The notes: generated from the letters alone by a model not told the origin. Numbered from the stretch's first letter, positions 17,165 through 25,485 are shown. The stretch: DNA of 34,241 bases from M55B127 sp035269185 (GCA_964430875.1 CAYSHP010000019.1:1-34241), one strand, 5' to 3'. Translations and numbers: made by a program.

Positions 17165-17760
17165 AATATAGGGTATTTTTACCCTAAATCTCAACTAAAG
17201 AATGATCATAAAATCTCTTATCAACAATTTAAATCTTTTGTTAAAAAGAAACTTGTTGATTATTACCACAAACCTAACTTTTCTGACCACATCAGATCTA
17301 AGTCTAATATTATTCACAAAGTCTACATTACTGATCTAACTGCTGTAAGAACTCTGCTTTTAGATACCTTTCAACCTCGGAGGGCAAAAACATGGGACCC
17401 TATCTGCCTTTTTTGAACTTATTGGGTGATTTGTTAATCTATCTCTCAATGAGCAAAACTCTTAAAAACCTTTTCTGACTATCCTATCAGGTTTTACTCC
17501 AGTCGATATTTCAGAAGGAGGCATAGTTAAAAGTATGGTCAATTACAGCCTAAAAACGGAAAATAAACTGATAATGCTTTACAGCTGATCTTTAAGAATT
17601 GTTCTGTCCTGGTCTCCTATCAAAAAGGGTTCTTAGGTAATAAATCCAGCTTCCCTATCTCTGGGATGGTCTTTAACACTGAAGTAACCCACTATGGTAT
17701 TAAAGGCGGACAAATGATCTTTTTTACAATATTTATAAAATATTTGTTACAAAAAATTAC
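17165..17760 (+). pseudogene. Decayed transposase (IS4/IS1182-like) remnant
   Basis: Three plus-strand segments in two frames read as pieces of one transposase. The first, 17165-17413, contains VYITDLTAVRTLLLDTFQPRR and then WDPICL. The second, near 17466-17520 in another frame, contains PFLTILSGFTPVDIS. The third, near 17579-17715 back in the first frame, contains GFLGNKSSFPISGMVFNTE and then VTHYGIKGG. This order (an LLLDTF..R..WDPICL opening, an ILSGF.P block, then an ISGDGT-like block and YGxK) is what I recall of IS4/IS1182-type transposases in anaerobic Firmicutes. Stops (for example TGA at 17414), frameshifts and the missing C-terminus show it is dead. No target duplication was recognised. 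It separates the GGDEF operon from the HD-GYP gene. Confidence 0.6.
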
Positions 17761-17784
17761 ATATTTATTTCTTAAAACTTAATT

Positions 17785-18837
17785 TTAAAAGACATCTTCA
17801 ATAACAATATTTAAGTTTTGTAAGAGATCTAAGTCTTTTATTAACTCATTACCCTCTGTATCTTCTATAACCCTTAAAACAGGGCGGGTCGGGTAATTAC
17901 TGTTTTGTTCTTTAACAATTGCTTTTTGGCCATTACTTAATCTAACCATAGTACCATTCGGATAAATGGCTAAATTTCTAATAAACTTATCTACATAGTA
18001 ATTATCGAACTTTTCGTCAGAATTACTCATGATATAACTTATAGCTTCATGTACAGGCCATCTTTTACGGTAAGTTCTATCACTAGTTAAGGCATCATAA
18101 ACATCTGTAATTGCTACAATTTTTGCATACTCATGAATATCGTCTCCTTCTTTTTTGCGGGGATAGCCTGAGCCATCTAGTCTTTCATGATGAGATAATA
18201 TAGCAGCTTTAGATACCTGGCTAACTTCATGAGCTTCTTTTATATAGTTATATCCTAATTCGGAATGTTCCTTGATAATTTCATATTCTTCTGCGGTTAA
18301 CCTATCTTCTTTAAACAAGATTTCAGGTGGAACTAATATTTTACCAATATCGTGTAAAATTGCTCCTATACCCAACTTGTTTAAGTCTCTGATATTAAAA
18401 TTAAGGGACTTACCTAATATAATGGAATAAACCGCCACATTAACTGAATGTTCAAAAGTGTAATCATCGAAGTTTTTAATATCAAGCATATTAACAATAA
18501 TATTGTCACTATTATTTAAAATATCCTCAACAATATCTGAAACAGTATTTTTAATCTTATTAACATTAATAGAATTATTAAACTTAATGTCTTCCATAAA
18601 TGACCTTATTCTTTTTTGACCTTTTTCTCTTAGTTCATCTTTTATTACATAATCTACATCAATGTCCGCAGAATATTTATCCTCTATATAGACATAGTTT
18701 ATCCCTATACTTTTTAACTTTGCTTTATACCTATGAAGTTCTTTAACTCCTGTATTTAGTAGTATATTGTTTTTGTGATAAATTGACTTAGCAAGTTTCA
18801 TATCAGGTTTAATGTCCTCTACCGGTACTAATCTCAT
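17785..18837 (-). CDS. HD-GYP domain c-di-GMP phosphodiesterase
   Basis: A 350-residue soluble protein. The N-terminal region (about 1-110) is of the type that precedes many HD-GYP domains (VEDIKPDMKLAKSIYH). The HD-GYP domain carries H130 (FEHSVNVAVYS), the metal-binding H162-D163 (LHDIGK), an EHSELGY His, and the full HHERLDGSGYP (216-226). All residues expected for a metal-dependent c-di-GMP hydrolase seem present. The C-terminal extension (about 285-350: IYPNGTMVRLSNGQKAIV) is common to the family. The ATG has AAAGGTGAT before it. It lies only a transposase remnant away from a diguanylate cyclase, so the two may act in the same circuit. Confidence 0.93.
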   Translation of the reverse strand: MRLVPVEDIKPDMKLAKSIYHKNNILLNTGVKELHRYKAKLKSIGINYVYIEDKYSADIDVDYVIKDELREKGQKRIRSFMEDIKFNNSINVNKIKNTVSDIVEDILNNSDNIIVNMLDIKNFDDYTFEHSVNVAVYSIILGKSLNFNIRDLNKLGIGAILHDIGKILVPPEILFKEDRLTAEEYEIIKEHSELGYNYIKEAHEVSQVSKAAILSHHERLDGSGYPRKKEGDDIHEYAKIVAITDVYDALTSDRTYRKRWPVHEAISYIMSNSDEKFDNYYVDKFIRNLAIYPNGTMVRLSNGQKAIVKEQNSNYPTRPVLRVIEDTEGNELIKDLDLLQNLNIVIEDVF

Positions 18838-19107
18838 TTTTTATCACCTTTTCTAATTAATATTATTTCTTTAAGTAAGCTTGCTTATACTTTTTGATTT
18901 CTAAACTATAAAATGTATTTACCATGTTAAATTATTTTAATTATTTTTTTGATTATACTTGAAAAGTTATTTAAATATATAATTATCTAATATTTAGCTT
19001 TGTTTTGTAATTATGATTTAATACTACCTAAAGGATGCTAATTATTAAAATATTTTAAACTTAAGTCAATATTAACCATATTATATAATAATATTATAAA
19101 TATTAAA
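18838..19107. other. Very AT-rich upstream region of the HD-GYP gene
   Basis: About 270 bp between the mog terminator and the HD-GYP gene, made largely of A and T runs. No convincing promoter pair, riboswitch or ORF was recognised. The promoter of the HD-GYP gene must lie here. Confidence 0.5.
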
Positions 19108-19135
19108 AGAGCATAATTAATATTAATTATGCTCT
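19108..19135 (-). terminator. Perfect palindrome terminator overlapping the mog stop codon
   Basis: A 28-nt fully self-complementary sequence runs from AGAGCATAAT to its mirror ATTATGCTCT. On the minus strand it is followed by TTTT. The mog stop codon lies inside the stem. It ends the tup-moe-mog operon. Confidence 0.75.
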
Positions 19136-19608
19136 GTGACTTCCTCTTTTAAGATTTCGATGCCGTGGGGAAGTATATCTTTGATAGCTTCTAAACATTC
19201 TTTAACTGCTTTAGGGCTCCCCGGTAAATTAACAATTAAGGTATCATTTCTTATTACAGAAACCGCTCGGGATAAGGCGGCTTTTCTGGTAATATTAATT
19301 GTCTCCATACGCATTAAATCAGCTATACCCGGTACATCTTTATCCATGACAGCCTGGGTAGCCTCTGGAGTTACATCACGGGGAGCAAAGCCAGTTCCTC
19401 CCGTAGTTAAAATTAAATCAATATCCTCTTGTTCAGATAACTTAATAAGTTCATCTTTAATCTCATCTATCTCATCTGGAATAATATTATAGTATTTTTT
19501 TGTAGCCTTAAATTCAGCAAGCATTTCTATAATTACCGGTCCACTTTTATCCTCACGTTTACCCTGTGAACTTTTGTCACTTATTGTAACTACCGCTGTA
19601 TTTATCAT
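19123..19608 (-). CDS. mog: MogA/MoaB-family molybdopterin adenylyltransferase
   Basis: A 161-residue MoCF_biosynth domain protein. The key sequences are TVSDKSSQGKREDKSGP near the N-terminus, LILTTGGTGFAPRDVTPEAT (about 66-85, binding the pterin phosphate and Mg-ATP) and VNLPGSPKAVKECL. The enzyme activates molybdopterin by adenylation before MoeA inserts the metal. As last gene of an operon with tungstate transport and two moeA genes, it likely serves tungsten or molybdenum cofactor assembly. MoaB-type and MogA-type proteins cannot be separated with certainty by eye. The ATG has AAAGGGTGAT before it. Confidence 0.92.
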   Translation of the reverse strand: MINTAVVTISDKSSQGKREDKSGPVIIEMLAEFKATKKYYNIIPDEIDEIKDELIKLSEQEDIDLILTTGGTGFAPRDVTPEATQAVMDKDVPGIADLMRMETINITRKAALSRAVSVIRNDTLIVNLPGSPKAVKECLEAIKDILPHGIEILKEEVTEHN

Positions 19609-19621
19609 TTTATCACCCTTT

Positions 19622-21529
19622 TTACTCTATAAAATGAATATTTCCACTTTCTTTTGTATTATAACCGCCTAACATTTTAACTTTTTCTTTAAATTGGTCA
19701 GACTTTATAATCTTAATGATCTTATCTATTCTATCGTCATTTAGCTCACTTTTCTTTAATATTATATCATACTTTTCTTCTTTTATCGGTACAAAATCAA
19801 TCCCGACTGCTGCCGCTGCAGCTTTGATACCTAAGGCGGTATCTGCGTTGCCTTCTGCCACCTGTACTGCTACTCCCATATGGGTTAGTTCTTCTTTATC
19901 ATAACCTTTAATCTTGTTTTTATCAATATTTTCGTTTTTCAATAGGTAATCCAATAATACCCGTGTACCTGAACCCCGTTGTCGGTTAATAAATTTCAGA
20001 TTGTCATTAGTTAAGTCTTTTATATCTTTAATACCTTTGGGATTGCCTTTTTTCACCATCAGACCCTGTTCTCTCTGAACAAGATTAATTACAGCTATTT
20101 CTTCTTGTAAAAGATCCTTTATATAAGAAGTATTATACTCACCGCTCTCACTATCAAGCAGATGGGCCCCTGCTAGATGAGACTCACCTCGTTTTAAAGA
20201 AACTAGGCCAGAAAGGCTGCCTACAGACTGAATATTTAAAGCAAAGTCATATTTATTTTTTCTAATTAGATCTCTAATAATATCGATTGTTAGATCATGA
20301 CTACCGATCATCATTAAATTATTCTTTATGACTTCTTTCGATTTCAATAAATAAACATCTACCTCTTCTTCAGCTAAAATCCCCTCTTTACTTTCTGGAA
20401 TCGGTAAGATTCCATCTGCATTAACTAGAGAGTGCATTGAAGCAGAACCTCTTTTTTGCGGTAAAGCTAAGAGTTCTCCCTCAATTTCAGCGAGATTAAC
20501 TCTGATAAACTCTTTTAAACCCGCTGTGGAAGGTACCTTTTTTTTCACTTTAGCTCTCAACTTGTTCGGTAATACATATTTAAGACCCAAGATATTTTTG
20601 ACTAAAGGTTTAACAAAAAGATGCAAGTCTAACAAAGCTGAAAGTGGATAACCGGGAATACCGAATACAGCTTTCCCCTTCACCTTTGCAATAATTAAAG
20701 GTTTCCCGGGCATTACATCAACCCCATGTACATAGACTTCCCCTAAGGACTGTAATATATCTAAAGTATAATCTTCGCGGCCTGCTGAAGAACCCGCATT
20801 AACAATGATTATATCAGAACTATCAACTGCTTTTAAGATATTACTTTTAATTTCTTCATAATTATCTTTTACAATAGCAAAATCATTAACACTTAAACCC
20901 CAATTTTGAGCTGTCAATTTTAACATAGTAGAATTAAAATCAACCAGTTGGCCTTTTTCTTTTTTTTCATCAGGCTTGACCAGTTCACTACCGGTGGGGA
21001 TGATGCTCAACTCTGGTTTTTTAAATACTTCTAATTCTGTTACACCTGCTTCTAACATAGAACCGATCTCAAATACATTAACTTCTGTATGTGATGGTAT
21101 TATCATCTGCTGTTTGATAACACTTTCCCCAATACTTCTGATATGGTTCCAGACCGGTACACTTTGAATAATCTCTACCCGCTTATCTTCTAACTTTTCA
21201 ACATCTTCTATTTTAATCACAGCATTAAATGGTTCTGGTACTAAGTCACCGGTATCTACATAGACAAAATCTTGGCCTTTAGTTAGGATAACGGGTTCTC
21301 TTTCACTAGCATAGTTAGTACTAAATGCTTTTACAGCTATACCGTCCATCGCAGAAGCATAGTAATCCGGGGCTGATCTTTGTGCATAAACAGCCTCTGC
21401 CGTTACTCTCCCCTGAGCTTGTTCAGTTTTGATATTTTCTGTTTGCAGCTTATAATTTCCAAATTTCTTTAACAGGATTTCTTGTGCTCTTTTTAAAGAA
21501 GTTTTCTTTAGATAGGCTTTCCTCTTCAT
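19622..21529 (-). CDS. MoeA-type molybdotransferase fused to a periplasmic-binding-like domain
   Basis: A 635-residue two-part protein. Residues 1-400 are a MoeA: DYYASAMDGIAV, the ILTKGQ...DTGDLVPEPFNAVIKIED substrate region, the MoCF domain with IPTGSEL and NAGSSAGREDYT, and GIPGYPLSA. Residues about 405-635 are a PBP-like (PF12727 type) domain: MMIGSHDLTIDII, GSLSGLVSLKRGESHLAGAHL, and INRQRGSGTRVLLDYLL. This domain, related to ModE/LysR-type and molybdate-binding modules, may bind oxyanion or cofactor in the cytoplasm. The fusion is known in anaerobes but its exact role is unsettled. The ATG follows AGAGGTTTTAGAC. It starts 20 bp after the other moeA, so two metal-insertion proteins are made from one operon. 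Confidence 0.92.
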   Translation of the reverse strand: MKRKAYLKKTSLKRAQEILLKKFGNYKLQTENIKTEQAQGRVTAEAVYAQRSAPDYYASAMDGIAVKAFSTNYASEREPVILTKGQDFVYVDTGDLVPEPFNAVIKIEDVEKLEDKRVEIIQSVPVWNHIRSIGESVIKQQMIIPSHTEVNVFEIGSMLEAGVTELEVFKKPELSIIPTGSELVKPDEKKEKGQLVDFNSTMLKLTAQNWGLSVNDFAIVKDNYEEIKSNILKAVDSSDIIIVNAGSSAGREDYTLDILQSLGEVYVHGVDVMPGKPLIIAKVKGKAVFGIPGYPLSALLDLHLFVKPLVKNILGLKYVLPNKLRAKVKKKVPSTAGLKEFIRVNLAEIEGELLALPQKRGSASMHSLVNADGILPIPESKEGILAEEEVDVYLLKSKEVIKNNLMMIGSHDLTIDIIRDLIRKNKYDFALNIQSVGSLSGLVSLKRGESHLAGAHLLDSESGEYNTSYIKDLLQEEIAVINLVQREQGLMVKKGNPKGIKDIKDLTNDNLKFINRQRGSGTRVLLDYLLKNENIDKNKIKGYDKEELTHMGVAVQVAEGNADTALGIKAAAAAVGIDFVPIKEEKYDIILKKSELNDDRIDKIIKIIKSDQFKEKVKMLGGYNTKESGNIHFIE

Positions 21530-21549
21530 GTCTAAAACCTCTTTTCCCT

Positions 21550-22809
21550 TTAAAATAGGTAAACATTAACTTTTTGACCTTTTTCAATACCTTCCTTAGC
21601 TGCTTCTATCTCTAGATAACCATCTGATTCAATAAATATTCTCATAAAACTCGATTTGCCTAAAAGCGGTTTTGCAAACTTCTCGCCTTCTTTTTCTTCG
21701 ATAAGTACGGGAATAATTTCTTCTCTTCCTTTATCAGAAGAAATATTCCTACTTAAAATCGCCGGTTGAATAATGTCCTCTTTATTTATATTTTTTCTTA
21801 CATTATTTACATCATATTGACCGCTTAATAATTTAACAAGCGGCAAAACAAACTTATTCGCAATAATCCAGGCTGAACCGGGATGGCCGGGCAAACCCAT
21901 AATCGGAGTGTTATTAATCTTACCCAGAATGGTAGGTTTACCGGGCTTTACTTTCAAGCCGTGAACTAATACTCCGGGCTCTCCTAATTCATTGATGACA
22001 TCAACAGTCACATCCTTTAATCCGGCCGAACTACCACCTGAAACCAGTATTAAGTCATAATCTAAATATTTTTCGATCGAGCTTTTTAATTTTTCATAGG
22101 TATCTTCAATTATACCAACTTGGGTAACTTCGGCATTAATTTCTGAAAGTAGATAACTTATCGTATAGGTGTTAATATCTCTAATTTCTCCAAATTTCAT
22201 TTTCTCTTCAGGTTCAACTAATTCATCACCAGTTGAGATGATAGCCACACTTGATTTTTTATATACAGCAAATTCTGTAATACCAAGTCCAGCAAATATG
22301 CCCATATCACGCGGTCTAACCCGGTGGCCTTTTTTTAAGATAACTTCGCCTTTTTTTATCTCTTCACCTTTTTTTATAATATTTTCACCAACACCAGCAG
22401 TTTGATATATTTCAACCATATGATCTGAAATGTTTTCAGTCTGTTCAACCATTACCACACAATCTGCCCCTTTAGGCAGCATAGCTCCAGTAGGGATATA
22501 GGCTGCTTGGCCATCTTCAATTTCTAAATCTGCTTTTTCCCCCATTTTGATACTTCCAATCAGGTTTAAATAAGTCGGCAGAGACTGAGATACTCCCTGT
22601 ATATCCTGTGACTTTACAGCATAACCATCTACTGTAGAACGGTCAAAAGCTGGAAGGTTTTCAGTAGCTTTAATATCTTGTGCTAATATTCTGTTTATAC
22701 TTTCTTTGAAGTTTATCATTTCTTTTTTATTTGGTTTTATCCCTAATTTTTTCTCTACTATCTTCCAGAATTGCTCTATACTTTTTAAGTCTAAAAATTT
22801 TTGAAACAT
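21550..22809 (-). CDS. moeA: MoeA molybdopterin molybdenumtransferase
   Basis: A 419-residue stand-alone MoeA of normal length. Motifs are LPAFDRSTVDGYAV (about 58-71), YIPTGAMLPKGADCVVMVEQTE, IISTGDELVEPEEK, SGGSSAGLKDVT, and GLPGHPGSAWI. It catalyses insertion of molybdate or tungstate into adenylated molybdopterin. The ATG has GGGAGG 7 nt upstream. It begins 15 bp after tupC, so transporter and insertase are made together. With the PBP-fused paralogue downstream, one copy could handle tungsten and the other molybdenum. That is a hypothesis, prompted by two MoeA forms in tungsten-using archaea. Confidence 0.93.
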   Translation of the reverse strand: MFQKFLDLKSIEQFWKIVEKKLGIKPNKKEMINFKESINRILAQDIKATENLPAFDRSTVDGYAVKSQDIQGVSQSLPTYLNLIGSIKMGEKADLEIEDGQAAYIPTGAMLPKGADCVVMVEQTENISDHMVEIYQTAGVGENIIKKGEEIKKGEVILKKGHRVRPRDMGIFAGLGITEFAVYKKSSVAIISTGDELVEPEEKMKFGEIRDINTYTISYLLSEINAEVTQVGIIEDTYEKLKSSIEKYLDYDLILVSGGSSAGLKDVTVDVINELGEPGVLVHGLKVKPGKPTILGKINNTPIMGLPGHPGSAWIIANKFVLPLVKLLSGQYDVNNVRKNINKEDIIQPAILSRNISSDKGREEIIPVLIEEKEGEKFAKPLLGKSSFMRIFIESDGYLEIEAAKEGIEKGQKVNVYLF

Positions 22810-22824
22810 ATTTGCCTCCCATCT

Positions 22825-23508
22825 TTAATAGTCAAGCTCAATATCTGATCCACTTTTGACAACTTTACCATCATTTAGAATTGTTATATACTCAGCAAAG
22901 TTATTTATCTGGTATAGGTCATGAGTAATGAGTAAAATAGTAGTACCCTCACTTGTTAATCTTAAAAATAGGTCATTAAAGTACTGTGTACTTTGGTAAT
23001 CAAGGCTGATATTAGGTTCATCTATAAATAATATTTCGGGGTTAGTTATTAAAGATCTTGCTATCGATGTTTTTTGTCTTTCTCCCCCAGACAGTTCATC
23101 ACTTTTTTTATTTAAAAGATTAGTTATCTCTAACTTTTTTGCAATATTTTCTACCCTACTTGCAATTTCGTCTTCCTTAACATTTCTTAATTTAAGAGGT
23201 AATGCAATATTAGAGGCCACTGATCCTTTAAATAAATAGGGGTTCTGCCAGATCACTGAAAAGTTACGCCTTAAATCTAAAAGATCAAAGTTAACCTTTT
23301 TGACCGGCTGCCCTTTATATATTACTTCCCCTTTAAAATCTGTATCAACTAAACTTAGTATGTTTAATAATGTGGTTTTACCACTGCCGTTTGGACCAAT
23401 TAAAAAATTAAAAGCAGACTCAAAAATCTTTATATTATCTAAGTCTAATACAGCTTCTTTATCATACCTTTTTTTAATGTTATTTGCTTCTAAAATTATA
23501 TTTTTCAT
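22825..23508 (-). CDS. tupC: Tungstate ABC transporter ATPase (TupC-like)
   Basis: A 227-residue ATPase. Walker A is GPNGSGKT (about 37-44), the Q-loop region is VIWQNPYLFKGSV, the signature is LSGGERQKTSIARSL, Walker B is ILFIDEPNISLD, and the H-loop is LITHD. It is compact and lacks a C-terminal regulatory (Mop/TOBE) domain, as is usual for TupC and unlike ModC. It is named from its place with TupA and TupB. The tupB and tupC genes overlap by 4 bp (ATGA). Confidence 0.9.
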   Translation of the reverse strand: MKNIILEANNIKKRYDKEAVLDLDNIKIFESAFNFLIGPNGSGKTTLLNILSLVDTDFKGEVIYKGQPVKKVNFDLLDLRRNFSVIWQNPYLFKGSVASNIALPLKLRNVKEDEIASRVENIAKKLEITNLLNKKSDELSGGERQKTSIARSLITNPEILFIDEPNISLDYQSTQYFNDLFLRLTSEGTTILLITHDLYQINNFAEYITILNDGKVVKSGSDIELDY

Positions 23509-24200
23509 TTGAATTCACCTGACTGGAAATAATATATTATATAGTTAATAATAAATGAAATTGATAAAAGGATTATACCTAAGGCCAAACCAAAACTAAA
23601 CCTACCCTTATTAGTCTCCATCGCAATAGCAGTTGTGATAGTTCTCGTATAGCCTTTAATATTACCACCTAACATCATAGATACTCCTACTTCTCCTACC
23701 ACTCGTCCAAAACCAGTAATTAAAGCACCAATAATACCATACCTGGCTTCAGATAAAAGCAACCGGAACTGCTGGGTTCCGGTTGCCCCCAATGATACAG
23801 CCGTCTTATACATCTTTTCATCAACATCATGAATCGCATTACGAACTAATGCTATAATAATAGGAAGTATTAATAGTACTTGCCCGATAATAATACCACG
23901 CATTGTAAATAACAAGCCCCACTCACCAAAAACTCCTCTACGTGAAATGAAGGAAAAGACTAATAATCCTAATACTACAGTAGGTAAACTAAGTAGTGTA
24001 TTTAAAATTGTATTTAAAAAATGTTTACCTGTAAAATCAAATTTGGTAATCATGATACCCAAAGGAGTTCCTATAATGGCAGCAAGTACAGTAGAAGTTA
24101 AAGAAAGTTGTAAAGAAGTACTAACTACTGTACTAACTTCCGGGTCAAGTGTAAATATTAAATTTATTGCCCCCTTAAGGGCTTGTATAATATATTCCAT
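23505..24200 (-). CDS. tupB: Tungstate ABC transporter permease (TupB-like)
   Basis: A permease of about 231 residues with six likely TM helices and the BPD_transp_1 pattern. The EAA-type loop is around KTAVSLGATGTQQFRLLLSEARYGIIGALITGFGRVVGEVGVSMMLGGN, shared with TupB and related WtpB/ModB permeases. An in-frame ATG at 24206 sits too close to the GAGGAAG ribosome-binding site, so I prefer the ATG at 24200. It lies 25 bp after tupA and would pass tungstate across the inner membrane. Confidence 0.9.
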   Translation of the reverse strand: MEYIIQALKGAINLIFTLDPEVSTVVSTSLQLSLTSTVLAAIIGTPLGIMITKFDFTGKHFLNTILNTLLSLPTVVLGLLVFSFISRRGVFGEWGLLFTMRGIIIGQVLLILPIIIALVRNAIHDVDEKMYKTAVSLGATGTQQFRLLLSEARYGIIGALITGFGRVVGEVGVSMMLGGNIKGYTRTITTAIAMETNKGRFSFGLALGIILLSISFIINYIIYYFQSGEFK

Positions 24201-24225
24201 TAGCATTACTTCCTCACTAAATTAT

Positions 24226-25068
24226 TTATTCTATATTTTCTGGTTTTATTGCAGAGGGGTTAAAAAGAACTTCTCCATAAGCTGTATATTCACTGATGAT
24301 TTTTTGCCCCTGCTGTGAAGTTATATAACCAACAAAAGCCATTGCCATTTGATAGTTAACATGGTTATGTACGGCAGGATTGACTGGTATTATACCATAA
24401 GGATTAAATAGTTCCGGGTCTCCCTCTACTAAAATTTCTAAATCTAAATCAGCTTTATATGCTAAAAAGGTGCCTCGGTCTGCTAATATATAGGCTTGCT
24501 TTTCATTAGCAACATTTAAACTTGCACCCATTCCCTGGCCGGTTTCAATATACCAGTTGCCCGAAGATTCAATGCCCACTCCACTCCAGATTGAAAGTTC
24601 TTTTTTATTTGTACCAGAATCATCACCTCTAGATACAAAAGGGCTGGATGTTTCCGAAATTTTCTTAAAAGCACTCCCAGCATCCTCCATACCGCTAATA
24701 CCAGCTGGGTCAGAGGCAGGACCTAAGATGATAAAGTCATTGTACATTACATCTCTTCTATTAACACCATAACCGGCTTCTACAAAGGCCTCTTCTGCGG
24801 CCCGGGCATGTACTAAGATAATATCGGCATCTCCATTTTCGGCTAAACTAATTGCTTTTCCAGTACCAACTGAAACTACATCTACTCTGGTATTAAACTT
24901 TTCTTCAAAAGGAGGGATCAAAACATCTAATAGACCTGAGTTCTCTGTACTAGTTGTTGTTGCCAAAATTAATCTGTCCTGAGCTATGACAGAACTATTA
25001 GTAAATACAAATGAAACTACTAAAGTAAACAAGACTGTTAATATAATTAATTTTTTACTATTATTCAT
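24226..25068 (-). CDS. tupA: Tungstate-binding periplasmic protein (TupA-like)
   Basis: A 280-residue secreted binding protein. The signal peptide (MNNSKKLIILTVLFTLVVSF, probably cut after VIA) has no lipobox Cys, so the protein would be soluble in a periplasm, again fitting a diderm cell. The mature N-terminus ILATTTSTENSGLLD is the TupA oxyanion motif (TTTST.xSGL). VVSVGTGKAI, DIILVHARAAEEAFV and SRGDDSGTNKKEL are the other family blocks. TupA binds tungstate much more tightly than molybdate. The ATG is preceded by GAGGTG with a 12-nt spacer. It is first in the tupABC-moeA-moeA-mog operon. Confidence 0.95.
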   Translation of the reverse strand: MNNSKKLIILTVLFTLVVSFVFTNSSVIAQDRLILATTTSTENSGLLDVLIPPFEEKFNTRVDVVSVGTGKAISLAENGDADIILVHARAAEEAFVEAGYGVNRRDVMYNDFIILGPASDPAGISGMEDAGSAFKKISETSSPFVSRGDDSGTNKKELSIWSGVGIESSGNWYIETGQGMGASLNVANEKQAYILADRGTFLAYKADLDLEILVEGDPELFNPYGIIPVNPAVHNHVNYQMAMAFVGYITSQQGQKIISEYTAYGEVLFNPSAIKPENIE

Positions 25069-25168
25069 TTTTATTATTTACACCTCTTTAGTTATTTTTA
25101 TCTTACATGATTTTTAAAAATATATGCAATTAAGTGCTTTACAATACCCCTCCTTTCCTAACTATTTT

Positions 25169-25189
25169 ATCAATCCTTAAAGGATTGAT
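25169..25189. promoter_or_regulatory. Perfect 10-1-10 palindromic operator at the tupA promoter
   Basis: The half-site ATCAATCCTT (25169-25178) and its exact complement (25180-25189) flank one base. The palindrome starts 1 bp after a minus-strand TATAAT (25195-25190), so it spans the expected start site. This is the classic position for a repressor operator. It is probably the binding site of a dimeric metal- or oxyanion-responsive repressor encoded elsewhere. Confidence 0.6.
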
Positions 25190-25195
25190 ATTATA
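25190..25195 (-). promoter_or_regulatory. Candidate -10 element for tupA
   Basis: A perfect TATAAT on the minus strand, about 122 nt before the tupA ATG. No good -35 is found 16-18 nt upstream (CAATTA at 17 nt), so an activator or an atypical -35 may be needed. Confidence 0.5.
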
Positions 25196-25284
25196 TTCTT
25201 GAAAAGGAGTAATAATTGCTTATTAAATATAAAATAACTAAAAGAAATATCTAATAAGTTAAATAATAGTTTAAAAGCAAAAAA

Positions 25285-25307
25285 CCGCTGTCCTGAAAAG
25301 ACACCGG
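25285..25307 (-). terminator. Intrinsic terminator upstream of tupA
   Basis: A stem of 3 + 4 bp with one mismatch (25285-25292 with 25300-25307) and a 7-nt loop is followed on the minus strand by TTTTTT. It either ends the GIY-YIG gene transcript or attenuates a leader RNA leading to tupA. Confidence 0.65.
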
Positions 25308-25339
25308 TCAATTTGGGTCTCCTTTCCATAATGGGAGGC

Positions 25340-25396
25340 TTAAAACTTTCATCTTAAACCCTATCGGCCTTAAAACCCTAGATTTTAAACCTTAGG
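25340..25396 (-). repeat. Four degenerate ~15-nt tandem repeats in the tup leader region
   Basis: Plus-strand copies of TTAAA(A)CYYTA begin at 25340, 25354, 25370 and 25385 (spacings 14, 16 and 15). On the minus strand they read approximately TAGGGTTTTAA. The first copy is the most divergent. They immediately precede a GC-richer hairpin (25319-25337) and the terminator, so they may belong to a structured RNA or a multi-site operator. Confidence 0.45.
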
Positions 25397-25485
25397 TTTT
25401 TAAAGCTCGAAGAACACAAAAATATTTTTTTATACTTAATAATTATTGTTCAAGATAAAAAGGCATTTACCTGCTCACTTTATAA

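Noticed and set aside
19136..19492. 118-codon plus-strand frame opposite mog
   Set aside because: A mirror of the mog coding sequence, Ser/Ile-rich and without family features or ribosome-binding site.
25103..25145. Leader peptide from ATT after the strong Shine-Dalgarno
   Set aside because: ATT is too close to the site and the 14-codon product has no run of a regulatory amino acid.
25319..25345. AAGCCTCC-like wording reminiscent of a c-di-GMP-I (GEMM) or Moco riboswitch
   Set aside because: The remaining conserved GEMM parts (GCAAA before it, tetraloop receptor, GGTAGC-type P3 side) are not found, and I cannot reproduce a Moco fold by eye; reported only as an untested leader.
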